A DNA stretch of 64,000 nt, taken from the NCBI GenBank assembly GCA_027587225.1, contig JAPDDQ010000005.1, forward strand, positions 124,001-188,000. Direction: 5' to 3'. The stretch comes from Solirubrobacter taibaiensis (GTDB lineage: Bacteria > Actinomycetota > Thermoleophilia > Solirubrobacterales > Solirubrobacteraceae). Both the position numbers and the translations under genes were made by a program. The notes under the pieces were generated by a model. That model did no database searches. It had not been told where the DNA came from and saw only the letters and a list, made by a program, of their open reading frames with translations. This document shows positions 23,940 through 32,603 of this stretch, in pieces (the first letter of the stretch is position 1; each line of letters starts with the position of its first letter).

Positions 23940-26039
23940 ATGAGGAGTAGGGGATTGATCGTGGCTTTGGGAGCCGCGATGCTGCTGTGGCCGGCGACGG
24001 CGTCCGCACAGGACCCGGAGCAGGTGACGGGACTGACGGTCACGCAGGACGTGGGATTCAGCACGCTCAAGTGGAATCCGGTGGCCGGGGCGACCGACTA
24101 CCAGATCGAACGCGCGCCGGCCGGCACGCCCGAGACGACAGCTGGGACCGTCGTCGGCGTCTGGCAGCCGCAGCGCACGGTCACGCCCGACAAGCCGGCG
24201 TTCGCCGACTCGGGCTTCAAATTGGGTGACAGCTTCCGCTGGCGCGTCCGCGCCCGCTTCGGCACCGGCACGGGCGCCGTGCTCAAGCCGTATTCGACGC
24301 CCGTGAGCGGCGCGACGCTCGGCCATCCCGGCCCGGCGGAGCTGCTGACGGCGTGGGAGAAGCGCGACACCGCCGCGACGGAGGTGCTCCAGCGGCCGTA
24401 TACGACCACCGCTGAGGAAGAGACGTTCGCCGCCGCGCTGGACGCCGCGAGCGACCGCTTCCGGCGGGTCGAGCTGACGCGGACGATCCAGAACCGGCCG
24501 ATGGACCTGTACATCCTCGGCTATCCGAAGCCGCCCGACACCGCGGCGGAGATCTCGGCCCGGCCGGCGTACTGGGTCAACTGCAACGTGCACGGCAACG
24601 AGGCCTCCGGCCGCGAGACGTGCTTCACGATGGCCCGTCAGCTCGCGTTCAGCACGGACCCGGCGGTCATCGACATGCTGACCAAGATCACGGTGCTGAT
24701 CATGCCGTCCAGCAACCCGGACGGCCGCGCGCTCAACCAGCGCGGCAACTCCACCGGGCAGGACCTCAACCGCGACCACGCGCTGATCGAGCAGGCCGAG
24801 ACCAAGGCGCAGGCGCAGCTCATCCGCGACTACTCGCCGGACGTCGCGATCGACAACCACGAGGGCGACAGCGAAGACCTGCCGATCCTCTCCGCCCGGC
24901 ACCTGAACGTGCACGAGCCGCTCTTCAACGAGGGCAAGTCGATGGTCATCGACTGGATGTACGGCGCGGCGGCGACGTCGGGCTGGTGGATGGGTCCGTA
25001 CAGCACCGGCGGCGACAGCCACGAGGGCATCCTGCGCAACACCGGCTCGCTGAAGAACGGCATCAGCATGCTCGGTGAGGCGCGCGCGGCGCCGGGCACG
25101 ACCCGCCCGGCCGAGGGCGGCACGAACACGCGCCCGAACGAGCAGCGCAAGGCCTACGGCCACCTGTGGGAGAACTGGGAGGGCCTGCGGTACTTCGCCG
25201 CCGGCCTCGACCGGATCGTCAACATCAACAAGGCATCGGCGGCCTACCAGACCGCCGGTGGCAACGGCCGGACCGTCCTGCGCGGCTCGTACCCGTGGCC
25301 GTTGACGCCGAGCGTCGGCGCGAACCCGAACGACCAGCCGGACGTGGACACGCCGCTCGCGTCGCGGATCCTCAACCCGGGGCCGTGCGGCTACTACATG
25401 ACGACGGCCGACTACAACGCGCCGCGGACGAGCATCAGCCCGACGCCGGTCCAGGCCGGCTCGATCGCGACGCGCCTCGCCGTCCACGGCATCAAGGTGC
25501 TGCCGTGGGGCCAGGGCGTGCTCGTGCCGCTCAAGCAGCCGATGGGCGGCCTCGTCGCGCCCATGCTGGACGCCGACGGCGTGCTGCCGATGCTCGAGAC
25601 CGCGGTCCGCTACTACGGCAACTGTGAGGGCGGAACGGTCGGCGGCACGGTGCCGGCGACCCTCGGCCTCACGCTCGGCGCGCCGGCCACGCTCGGCGCG
25701 TTCACGCCGGGCGTCGCCAAGGAGTACGTCGGCGCGACGGACGCGACCGTCATCTCCACCGCCGGCGACGCGACGCTCACCGTCGTGGACGCGGGCGCCA
25801 ACCCAGGCCACCTGGTCAACGGGGCGTTCTCGCTCCCGCAGCCGCTCCAGGCCCAGGGCGGCACCAGCGCGTTCGCCCCGATCAGCGCCTCGCCGCTGAC
25901 GCTGAAGACGTACGCCGCGCCGGTGTCCAACGACGTGGTCCCGATCGGCTTCAAGCAGGTCATCGGTGCCAACGACCCGTTGCGCACGGGCACGTACAGC
26001 AAGACGCTCACGTTCACGTTGAGCACGACTAACCCGTAG
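23940..26039 (+). CDS. Secreted M14 zinc peptidase with N-terminal FN3-like domain and WxL-like C-terminal module
   Basis: 699 aa from ATG 23940, preceded by GGGGGGG; the upstream extension to 23877 overlaps the terminator hairpin and is rejected. A Sec signal (TASAQD) is followed by a fibronectin-III-like domain at ~25-125 (LTVTQDVGFSTLKWNPVAGA…YQIERA). The peptidase has zinc ligands H218 and E221 in NVHGNEASGRE, then NPDGRALNQRGN, GQDLNRDH and AIDNHEGDSED. The last ~130 residues are the shared module (GTVPATLGLTLG… YSKTLTFTLSTTNP). It is likely a surface-held carboxypeptidase or amidase; the substrate is unknown. Confidence 0.85.
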   Translation: MRSRGLIVALGAAMLLWPATASAQDPEQVTGLTVTQDVGFSTLKWNPVAGATDYQIERAPAGTPETTAGTVVGVWQPQRTVTPDKPAFADSGFKLGDSFRWRVRARFGTGTGAVLKPYSTPVSGATLGHPGPAELLTAWEKRDTAATEVLQRPYTTTAEEETFAAALDAASDRFRRVELTRTIQNRPMDLYILGYPKPPDTAAEISARPAYWVNCNVHGNEASGRETCFTMARQLAFSTDPAVIDMLTKITVLIMPSSNPDGRALNQRGNSTGQDLNRDHALIEQAETKAQAQLIRDYSPDVAIDNHEGDSEDLPILSARHLNVHEPLFNEGKSMVIDWMYGAAATSGWWMGPYSTGGDSHEGILRNTGSLKNGISMLGEARAAPGTTRPAEGGTNTRPNEQRKAYGHLWENWEGLRYFAAGLDRIVNINKASAAYQTAGGNGRTVLRGSYPWPLTPSVGANPNDQPDVDTPLASRILNPGPCGYYMTTADYNAPRTSISPTPVQAGSIATRLAVHGIKVLPWGQGVLVPLKQPMGGLVAPMLDADGVLPMLETAVRYYGNCEGGTVGGTVPATLGLTLGAPATLGAFTPGVAKEYVGATDATVISTAGDATLTVVDAGANPGHLVNGAFSLPQPLQAQGGTSAFAPISASPLTLKTYAAPVSNDVVPIGFKQVIGANDPLRTGTYSKTLTFTLSTTNP

Positions 26040-26060
26040 GCGCGTCCCAGGTCCCGCTTG

Positions 26061-26085
26061 CGCCTTGCCGAACGGTGGCAAGGCG
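26061..26085. terminator. 9-bp hairpin between convergent genes
   Basis: CGCCTTGCC (26061-26069) pairs exactly with GGCAAGGCG (26077-26085) over a 7-nt loop, between the M14 peptidase and the opposing secreted protein. It could serve both. The rest of the spacer up to 26168 holds a short minus-strand open frame that looks like a gene remnant. Confidence 0.5.
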
Positions 26086-26168
26086 TAGGCGGGCCTCTCC
26101 GCGCACGGTGATCTCGGCGCGGACCATCCCGTGCCGGTTGGCGGTGAGGGGCCCGATACGGTCGGCGA

Positions 26169-27215
26169 CTAGCGCTTGGCCTTGGCTCGGCGCTTGAGCG
26201 TGACCGTGGTGGCCGTCTGGGACGGCTGAACGCCGGACGCGGCGGGGTCGAACGTCGCGACGAGCGTGATGCTCAGACGTTTGGAGCGCTTGAGCAGCGT
26301 CCGGACGGCCTTCGGGAGCTTGACCGTCACCTTCAGCGGCTGAGCCTTGGTCGCTTTGGCCGAGCCTTCGCCGAGCGCGATCGTCTTGCCGTTGGCCTTG
26401 ACCGTGAGGTGCAGCCGGGCGGTGCCCGCCGCGGGGGCGGCGAAGTTCAGGGCGAACGAGGCCTTGCGGCCGAGCTTGGCCGGGTCGAGCTTGCCGAGTT
26501 GCTTACCGGTCGTCTTCAGCGCGGCTTTGATCTGCGCGGGCGTCTGATCGACGGGGATCGTGGTCGTCGTGACCGGCGCCACGGGCGAAGCCGGCCCCGA
26601 AGGTGCCGGGCACGCCGGGACGCTCATCTCCCGTCGCGACCTCACCCACACGAGCGTGTCGTCCGCCCACCGGACCGAAGCGTCCGTCTGCACCCACGCG
26701 ACCTCGCCCAGGACCAGCGCGCGATCCACCGTGACGGTGGCGAAGGCATCGGTATGGGTCCAGATCGCGCGGCTGTGATCCCCGGAGCCGCCGCCGGTGG
26801 GCACGAACGCGCCCGCGCCGTCGATGACCGCGTTCTCGTCACGGACGACCGTGAAGCTCGTGCGGCCCGCGCAGGCGTCCTGCCGGACCATCGGGCGCCC
26901 GGCGTAGGACACGCCGCCCAGCAGCGCGGTGCCGCGGTACACGTTCAGCACGTCGCCGGCCACGAGGTTGGAGACGTGCATCGCGCCGTCGCTCCACTCG
27001 TCGGCGGGCGTGCCCTTGGCGATGACGGTCCCGCCGCGCACGAGTTCGAGCCGCGCGTCCGCGCTGGAGCCATCGACCCAGGCGCCCACGGTGGCCCGAC
27101 CGTCGACGCCGACGGTGAAGAACACCGAATCGGCGTTCGCCGCCGGTGCGATCGCGCCGCCGGCGGCCATCGTGGCCAAGGCGACTCCGACGAGCTTGGT
27201 TGTGTTGCGCAGCAC
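26169..27215 (-). CDS. Secreted protein of unknown function with Lys/Val-rich C-terminal domain
   Basis: 348 aa from a GTG at 27215 with a good GGAAGGGAAT ribosome-binding site. A Sec signal ends near PAANADS. The first ~200 residues are beta-rich (FFTVGVDGRATVGAWVDG; DARLELVRGGTVIAKG) with one Cys pair (DACAGRT and SVPACPAP). A Pro/Thr linker (VAPVTTTTIPVDQTP) leads to a ~120-residue Lys-rich beta domain (ARLHLTVKANGKTIALGEGSA… VTLKRRAKAKR), a tail type also seen on the RTX-like protein at 6383. I recognise no enzyme motif; it is probably a surface or matrix protein. Confidence 0.65.
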   Translation of the reverse strand: MLRNTTKLVGVALATMAAGGAIAPAANADSVFFTVGVDGRATVGAWVDGSSADARLELVRGGTVIAKGTPADEWSDGAMHVSNLVAGDVLNVYRGTALLGGVSYAGRPMVRQDACAGRTSFTVVRDENAVIDGAGAFVPTGGGSGDHSRAIWTHTDAFATVTVDRALVLGEVAWVQTDASVRWADDTLVWVRSRREMSVPACPAPSGPASPVAPVTTTTIPVDQTPAQIKAALKTTGKQLGKLDPAKLGRKASFALNFAAPAAGTARLHLTVKANGKTIALGEGSAKATKAQPLKVTVKLPKAVRTLLKRSKRLSITLVATFDPAASGVQPSQTATTVTLKRRAKAKR

Positions 27216-27305
27216 TACAGGATTCCCTTCCGGTGTGTGACGCCGTCACGGTAGGGCGAGCGGTGCCGATCGCTAGCCGAACATGCGTCGAGCAGGTCTG
27301 AGACG

Positions 27306-28589
27306 ATGCCCCCGATGAAGATCACCGGGGTGCACACGGCCGTCGTCGAGGCGAACTACGACTGGACCTACGTGCGCGTCGATGCCGAGGGGGAGGGGCT
27401 GAGCGGCCTGGGGGAGTGTTTCTGCGCGCCCGGGCTGACCGCGATCATCCGCGATCTCGCGCCGCTGCTGATCGGCGAGGACGCGCGTGATGTCGACCGG
27501 CTGTGGGCCAAGCTGCGCTGGGGGTGTTCTGGCGCGGGGTCGTCCGCGGGCATCGTCTACAACGCCATCTCGGGCATCGAGGCGGCGTTGTGGGACCTGG
27601 TCGGCCAGCACTACGGGGTGCCGATCTACCGCCTGCTGGGCGGCAAGTTCCGTGACTCCGTCCGGATGTACGCCGACTGCCACGCGGGCGAGGCGCTGCA
27701 CTCGATGAACGCGTTGATGGTCGAGCGGCCCGCACGCTGGGGGCAGGAAGGGCCGGATGCGACCGCCGTGGGCGCGATCCGCAACCCCGAGCACGGCCGC
27801 GCGTACGCCAAGGCGGCGCCCGACGAGGTGTTCACGCCGGAGCTGTACGCGGCGCGGGCCAAGCAGGTCGTCGCCGACCTCGGGTTCAGCGCCCTGAAGT
27901 TCGACCTCGACGTTCCGACGCCGTACATGCAGGACACGGCTTCCGGCACGCTGTCGCGGGCCGAGATCAAGTACATGGTCGAGTTGGCGGCGGCCGTGAT
28001 CGACGCCGTCGGCGACGAGGTGGACGTGGCCTTCGACTGCCACTGGCGCTACCAGGTGGCGGACGCGCAGCGGCTGGCGCACGAGCTCGAGCCGCTGGGT
28101 CTGATGTGGCTGGAAGACCCGGTGCCGCCGGAGAACGTCGCCGCGCTCGCCCGGGTGACGAAGTCGACCACGACGACGATCGCCACCGGCGAGAACGGCT
28201 ACATGCGCCACGGTTTCCGGGAAGCGTTCGAGAGCGGCGCGATCGACGTCGCCGCGCCCGACCCGCAGAAGACGGGCGGCCTGCTCGAGACGCGCCGGAT
28301 CGCGGACTACGCCGACACGCACTACATCTCGATGGCACCGCACTGCATCGCGTCACCGATCGGGACGATGGCCAACGTGCACGTGTGCGCGGCCATCCCG
28401 AACTTCCTCGCCCTGGAGTGGCACGGGATGAGCGTGCCGTTCTGGAACGACCTCGCCGTGGGCCACGACGGGCCGGTCATCGACCGCGGGAGGATCACCG
28501 TCCCGGACCGGCCGGGCCTGGGCGTGACGCTGAATCTGGACATCGCCCGCGAGTACGCGCGGCCCGACGAGCCATTCTTTGACGAATGA
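27306..28589 (+). CDS. Enolase-superfamily acid-sugar dehydratase (mandelate racemase / galactonate dehydratase type)
   Basis: 427 aa; ATG 27306, with a second ATG at 27315 giving MKITGVHTAVV, the more usual family start. The N-terminal capping domain is followed by a TIM barrel. Metal-ligand and catalytic motifs in order: FDCHWRY (Asp with a D-x-H arrangement), MWLEDPVPPE (Glu), ATGENGY (Glu) and MAPHCIASPIG (His). The D-x-H and PHCIASP pattern fits acid-sugar dehydratases such as galactonate or mannonate dehydratase better than racemases. The product would be a 2-keto-3-deoxy sugar acid. The next gene overlaps it (ATGA), so they are co-expressed. Confidence 0.8.
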   Translation: MPPMKITGVHTAVVEANYDWTYVRVDAEGEGLSGLGECFCAPGLTAIIRDLAPLLIGEDARDVDRLWAKLRWGCSGAGSSAGIVYNAISGIEAALWDLVGQHYGVPIYRLLGGKFRDSVRMYADCHAGEALHSMNALMVERPARWGQEGPDATAVGAIRNPEHGRAYAKAAPDEVFTPELYAARAKQVVADLGFSALKFDLDVPTPYMQDTASGTLSRAEIKYMVELAAAVIDAVGDEVDVAFDCHWRYQVADAQRLAHELEPLGLMWLEDPVPPENVAALARVTKSTTTTIATGENGYMRHGFREAFESGAIDVAAPDPQKTGGLLETRRIADYADTHYISMAPHCIASPIGTMANVHVCAAIPNFLALEWHGMSVPFWNDLAVGHDGPVIDRGRITVPDRPGLGVTLNLDIAREYARPDEPFFDE

Positions 28590-29530
28590 TCGCGGCGAGA
28601 TATTCAGAGACCGGTGGTTCCGACGTCCTCGAGATCGGTGAGGTCGAGACCCCGCAGCCGGGCCCGGGCGAGGTGCTCGTGCGGCTCGCGGTGGCGGGCG
28701 TGAACCCGACCGACTGGAAGGCCCGTGCCGGCGCCACCGGCGCGTTGAGCTTCCCGTTCCAGGTGCCCGGGCAGGACGGGGCGGGCGTGATCGAGGCCGT
28801 CGGCGAGGGTGTCGCGAAGGCCTGGAAGGGCGAGCGGGTGTGGGTGTACCTCGCCGGCTGGCAGAGCCCGTGGGGCACTGCCGCCGAGTACACGGTCGTG
28901 CCGGTGGAGAAGGCGGTGCCGCTCGGCGACGCGTCCTTCGAGCTCGGGGCGTCCCTGGGCGTGCCCGCGCTCACGGCCTACCACTGCCTGTTCTCCGACG
29001 GCCCGATCACGGGTCAGCGCGTGCTCGTCGCGGGCGGCGCCGGAGCCGTGGGCCACAGCGCGATCGAGCTGGCCAAGTGGGGCGGCGCCGAGGTCATCAC
29101 CACCGTGTCCTCGCCCGAGAAGGCCGAGCTCGCGAGCGCCGCCGACGTGATCGTCAACTACCGCGAGGCCGGCGCCGCCGAGAAGATCGGCAAGGTCGAC
29201 CGGATCGTCGAGGTCGCGCTCGGCCCGAACCTGGAGCTGGACCTTGAGGTGGCCAACCCGCACGCCACGATCGTCACCTACGCCGCCGATCAGCCGACGG
29301 CCGAGCTCCCGATCCGCGCCGGGATGACGGGGAACCTGACGTTCAAGTTCATGCTGCTCTACACGATCCCGGAGCCGTCGAAGCACGACGCCATCGGCGG
29401 CGTGTCCAAGGCCGTCGAGGCGGGCGCCTTGACGACGCTGCCGCTGCACCGCTTCCCGTTGGCGGAGGCCGCCGCCGCCCACGACGCGGTCGAGAACGGA
29501 GCGGTGGGCAAGGTCGTCATCGACACCTGA
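28586..29530 (+). CDS. NADPH:quinone reductase-like MDR oxidoreductase
   Basis: 314 aa. It is a medium-chain dehydrogenase/reductase without the structural zinc cysteines: N-terminal GroES-like part (PGPGEVLVRLAVAGVNPTDWKARAG), then a nucleotide-binding GAGAVGHSAIELAKW motif and a C-terminal LAEAAAAHDAVENGAVGKVV strand. This is typical of zeta-crystallin/quinone oxidoreductases using NADPH. The substrate is probably a quinone or an alpha,beta-unsaturated carbonyl. It is translationally coupled to the sugar-acid dehydratase upstream, but no specific link is known. Confidence 0.85.
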   Translation: MIAARYSETGGSDVLEIGEVETPQPGPGEVLVRLAVAGVNPTDWKARAGATGALSFPFQVPGQDGAGVIEAVGEGVAKAWKGERVWVYLAGWQSPWGTAAEYTVVPVEKAVPLGDASFELGASLGVPALTAYHCLFSDGPITGQRVLVAGGAGAVGHSAIELAKWGGAEVITTVSSPEKAELASAADVIVNYREAGAAEKIGKVDRIVEVALGPNLELDLEVANPHATIVTYAADQPTAELPIRAGMTGNLTFKFMLLYTIPEPSKHDAIGGVSKAVEAGALTTLPLHRFPLAEAAAAHDAVENGAVGKVVIDT

Positions 29531-29577
29531 TCGCCGACAGCGGTATAGACGTCCTGAGCGCGGAGAACAATCTCAGC

Positions 29578-29583
29578 TAGAAT
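29578..29583 (+). promoter_or_regulatory. Candidate -10 element for the small secreted protein
   Basis: TAGAAT sits 10 nt before the ATG at 29594 in a locally AT-rich patch, placing transcription within a few nt of the start codon, so the mRNA would be nearly leaderless. No convincing -35 box is visible. Confidence 0.3.
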
Positions 29584-29593
29584 CGCCTGCTCT

Positions 29594-29992
29594 ATGGCGT
29601 CCCATATCCGTTCGTTGAGAGTCCCGACGACAATCGTTGCGCTGATCGCGTCGGTTGCGACGGTCCTGGCGACACCGGCCTTCGGGCAATCCGAGGAGGA
29701 CTTCACGCCCGTCGGCTACGAGTTCTGTGGATGGCTCAATCTCGGTGAGGGCACCTGGACCTACGGCGACCCGGAAGACGGCGCGTGGCTTCGCTTGTTC
29801 GCGCGCGATATGACGTGCCGGTCTGCTCGACGCAATTACGGCCGAGTGCGCTACACGCAGCGCCCGCCGTATCGCCCGGTCAAACCGGGTTACCGCTGTC
29901 GCACACTCGACAGCGACTACGAGTACGGAGACGTGCGGTGCGCCAAGCAGGGCAAGTCGCGCGTGGCCTTCCGTTGGCAGACGGGTTCCTGA
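29594..29992 (+). CDS. Small secreted four-cysteine protein of unknown function
   Basis: 132 aa. A signal peptide (residues ~1-31, ending ATPAFGQ) precedes a mature domain of about 100 residues with four cysteines (C45, C75, C102, C116), enough for two disulfides. Aromatic and Arg-rich motifs include RPVKPGYRC and YGDVRCAKQGK. Codon use is less G/C-biased than its neighbours, a possible sign of recent acquisition. I do not recognise the family. It has its own -10-like element and is not obviously in an operon. Confidence 0.65.
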   Translation: MASHIRSLRVPTTIVALIASVATVLATPAFGQSEEDFTPVGYEFCGWLNLGEGTWTYGDPEDGAWLRLFARDMTCRSARRNYGRVRYTQRPPYRPVKPGYRCRTLDSDYEYGDVRCAKQGKSRVAFRWQTGS

Positions 29993-30066
29993 CTGGACGC
30001 GGGGAGGTGCGGTTCGCTGCGCCGTGGCCAGGTCGTGATCGACACCGCGTGAGTCACTCTGTACGC

Positions 30067-30363
30067 GTGATCACGCTCAAGAACTTCCGAATCGTCGCCC
30101 TGGCCGAGGCGACGAGCTTCCTCCTGCTGCTCGTGGCTTCAGTCCTCAAGCGCACGACCGACACGGACCTGGTGCCGATCCTCGGCCCGATCCACGGCGC
30201 ACTGTTCGTCGGCTACATCGCGCTGGCCATCCTGCTGCGTCCGGAACAGGGCTGGGACACGAAGACGTTCCTGTTGATCCTCGTCGGCGCCGTGGTCCCG
30301 TTCGGCGGCTACGTCGTGGACCGCTGGCTCACGTCGTCTTCCCGATCGCCTGCAGCCTCGTAG
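30067..30363 (+). CDS. DUF3817 small integral membrane protein
   Basis: 98 aa from GTG 30067. The sequence matches DUF3817: LKNFRIVALAEATSFLLLLVA, then GPIHGALFVGYIALAILLRP, then FLLILVGAVVPFGGYVVDRW, giving three membrane helices with the conserved Glu in helix 1 and His in PIHG. The biochemical role of the family is not known. Its last 35 nt overlap the 3' end of the opposing SDR gene. Confidence 0.8.
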   Translation: MITLKNFRIVALAEATSFLLLLVASVLKRTTDTDLVPILGPIHGALFVGYIALAILLRPEQGWDTKTFLLILVGAVVPFGGYVVDRWLTSSSRSPAAS

Positions 30364-31012
30364 GCAGGATCGTCAACTCGGGCACGAACGCGCGCGGCGG
30401 CAGGTTCACGGCGAACACGCACGCCGCCGCGACGTCCTCGGGCATCAGCATCTGGTCGCGCACCTCGCGTGACGGCGGCTCGGGCCGGTTGTCGAGGATC
30501 TCGGTGTCGACGACGCCGGGGAGGATCACCGTGCTGCGGATCTCGCCCTCTACCTCGAAGCCGACGCCGCGCGTCAGCGCCAGCAGCGCGGCCTTGGATG
30601 CCTGGTAGGCCGGACCCGAGCGGTCCGTCCACGAGCCGGAGACGCTGCCGATGAACACGACCGTGCCCTTCGCCGCGCGCAGCGCCGGCAGGAACGCCCG
30701 CAGCGCGTTGAACGGGCCGTTCAAGTTGGCGTCGATCACCGCGTCCCAGCCCTCGTGGGTGAGCTCGTGCAGCCGGCGCTCCGGGATGTTCGTGCCGGCG
30801 GCGACGATCAGCGCGTCGACGTGCTCGAACTCCGCCGCGAACGCGTCGACCGCGTCGCGGTCGGTGAAGTCGAGCCGGTGCGGGACCACGCCCTCGAGGC
30901 CGATCTCGCGCCGCGCGGCGGCGTGCACGCGGTCGCCCTGGCCGAGGAACGCGCGGGCGGTCTCCAGCCCGATCCCGCTCGACGCCCCGATCACGACGAC
31001 GATGCGACTCAT
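30329..31012 (-). CDS. Short-chain dehydrogenase/reductase (SDR)
   Basis: 227 aa from ATG 31012. Classical SDR: NAD(P)-binding GASSGIG at residues 9-15, acidic/basic LDFTDRDAVDAF, VAAGTN, catalytic Ser in VFIGSVSGSW, and YQASK. It is the last gene of a TetR-alcohol dehydrogenase-SDR operon whose cistrons overlap by 4 nt each. It probably oxidises or reduces a small alcohol or ketone related to the substrate of the adjacent dehydrogenase; the substrate is unknown. Confidence 0.85.
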   Translation of the reverse strand: MSRIVVVIGASSGIGLETARAFLGQGDRVHAAARREIGLEGVVPHRLDFTDRDAVDAFAAEFEHVDALIVAAGTNIPERRLHELTHEGWDAVIDANLNGPFNALRAFLPALRAAKGTVVFIGSVSGSWTDRSGPAYQASKAALLALTRGVGFEVEGEIRSTVILPGVVDTEILDNRPEPPSREVRDQMLMPEDVAAACVFAVNLPPRAFVPELTILPTRLQAIGKTT

Positions 31013-31992
31013 GACGCGGTGCCCGCCAGGAAGATCTTGAACTCGGGTGGGGGCGGGCCGCCGGCCAGGCGCGCGAACTGCTCCGGCCCGTCCTCCAGCG
31101 GCAGCACCGGCTCGAGGTCGTCGCCGAGGCTCGCGGCGCCGCTCACGAGCCACTCGTGGGCCTGGTCGAAGTCGGGCATCGTGTACGCGTAGGAGCCCTG
31201 GATGCGGTGCTGGGAGCGGATCACGCCGTGGAATTCCAGCGTCGTGTCGTCGGCCGCGAGCCCGATGCAGACCAGCGTGCCGCCCGGGCGCAGCAACTCC
31301 AGCCCGAGCCGGCGCGTCGCTTCCGCGCCGACGGCGTCGATGACGAGGTCGGCCTCGCCCGGCTCGGCGCCGTCGATCGCCCCCAACGCCACCGCCCGTG
31401 CGCGCCGTGCCTCGTCGCGCTCCATGACGGCCACGTTCGGCAGCCCGTCCAGCACCGCGGCCTGCAGCGTCACCAGTCCGATCGTGCCGGCGCCGATCAC
31501 GACCGTGCGCTCGGCGCCGGGCGGCGCGAGCCGGACCGCATGCACGCCGTTGGCCAGCGGCTCCATCAGCGCACCGACGCGCATCGAGACCTCGTCGGGC
31601 AGCCGGCGCGCGTCGGCCGCGCGCACCTTCACGAAGTCCGCGAACGCCCCCGGCACGTGCACGCCCACCAGCACTCGGTCGGCGCACAGGTTCGTGTCCC
31701 CGGCGCGGCACAGGCGGCACTCGCCGCATCCGGACAACGGATTCACGGCCACGCGCGCACCCTGCAGGTCCTGCGCGCCTTCGCCGGTCGCGATCACCGT
31801 CCCCGCGAACTCGTGCCCCATCACCAGCGGCGGCACCCGGTTCTTCATGTGGCCGACGTAGCCCTCGATCTCCGAGCCGCAGATGCCGACGGCTTCGGGC
31901 TGGAGGATCAGCTCGCCCGGCCCCGGATCAGGCGGGTTCGGCTGTTCCTCGATGGTCATCTCGTTCGGACCCTGCCACACGATCGCCCTCAT
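31009..31992 (-). CDS. Zinc-dependent medium-chain alcohol/polyol dehydrogenase
   Basis: 327 aa from ATG 31992. Catalytic zinc residues lie in VGICGSEIEGY and GHEFAGTV, and a structural zinc site in CGECRLCRAGDTNLC. The nucleotide-binding motif GAGTIGLVTLQ follows. The pattern is that of threonine/sorbitol dehydrogenase-like MDR enzymes. It overlaps both the TetR regulator upstream and the SDR downstream by 4 nt, so the three act together, probably in oxidation of a sugar alcohol or related carbon source. Confidence 0.85.
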   Translation of the reverse strand: MRAIVWQGPNEMTIEEQPNPPDPGPGELILQPEAVGICGSEIEGYVGHMKNRVPPLVMGHEFAGTVIATGEGAQDLQGARVAVNPLSGCGECRLCRAGDTNLCADRVLVGVHVPGAFADFVKVRAADARRLPDEVSMRVGALMEPLANGVHAVRLAPPGAERTVVIGAGTIGLVTLQAAVLDGLPNVAVMERDEARRARAVALGAIDGAEPGEADLVIDAVGAEATRRLGLELLRPGGTLVCIGLAADDTTLEFHGVIRSQHRIQGSYAYTMPDFDQAHEWLVSGAASLGDDLEPVLPLEDGPEQFARLAGGPPPPEFKIFLAGTAS

Positions 31993-32579
31993 GGTTGTTC
32001 CGTTACCCCGGCGAGGACGTGTTCGAGCACGGCGCGCACCTCGGCGCGCGCCACGTCCGGATCGTCCGCGTCGGCGACGTAGATCGCGGCCTCGTTGAGT
32101 GCGCCCGCCAGGATGATCGCCAGTGGGCGGACGGGCTGGGCGCGAAGGACGCCCGCGTCCATCCCCGCCTGCAGCAGTTGCTCGGTGAGGCCGAGGCCGT
32201 ACTTGGTGATCAGCTCGCGCCACGCGTCCCACCCGAGCACGACGGGACCGTCGGTCAGCAGGATCCGCCGGACCTCGGGCTCGTGGGCGATGTCCAGCCA
32301 CGCGTCGACCGCCATGCGGAGTGGATCCTCCGCGCCCTGGACGCGCTCGACCAGCCGCTGCGTGATCCCGGCCTCCACTTCCTCGGCCACGGCCGCGAAC
32401 AGCGCCTGCTTGTCGGCGAACTGGTGGTAGAGCGCGCCGCGGCTCACGCCCGCCTCGGTGGCGATCTCGGGCGTGCTGACCGCCGCGAAGCCGCGCTCCC
32501 CGAACAACTTCCGGCCCGCGCGGATGAGCGCGGTGCGGGTCGCCGCGGTGCGCTCGGACTGTGTCCGCTTGCTTTTCAT
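31989..32579 (-). CDS. TetR-family transcriptional regulator
   Basis: 196 aa from ATG 32579. The N-terminal helix-turn-helix is standard: RTALIRAGRKLFGERGFAAVSTPEIATEAGVSRGALYHQFADK (split across helices 1-4). The C-terminal ligand domain is typical in length. It begins the operon with the alcohol dehydrogenase and SDR. A TACAG-N5-CTGTA palindrome starts at its own ATG and lies just before the divergent hydrolase, so it probably represses both directions. Confidence 0.9.
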   Translation of the reverse strand: MKSKRTQSERTAATRTALIRAGRKLFGERGFAAVSTPEIATEAGVSRGALYHQFADKQALFAAVAEEVEAGITQRLVERVQGAEDPLRMAVDAWLDIAHEPEVRRILLTDGPVVLGWDAWRELITKYGLGLTEQLLQAGMDAGVLRAQPVRPLAIILAGALNEAAIYVADADDPDVARAEVRAVLEHVLAGVTEQP

Positions 32580-32593
32580 ACAGGCTGTCTGTA
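32579..32593. promoter_or_regulatory. TetR-type operator palindrome
   Basis: TACAG (32579-32583) and CTGTA (32589-32593) are perfect inverted arms around GCTGT, in the 24-nt gap between the TetR start and the alpha/beta hydrolase start. The position is ideal for autorepression and divergent control by the adjacent regulator. Confidence 0.5.
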
Positions 32594-32603
32594 AGTTTGT
32601 CGC

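Noticed and set aside
20454-26081. Minus-strand open frame of 1875 codons opposite the double amidase and M14 genes
   Set aside because: Same low-complexity antisense character, spans two terminators; the plus-strand genes have signal peptides, catalytic motifs and ribosome-binding sites.
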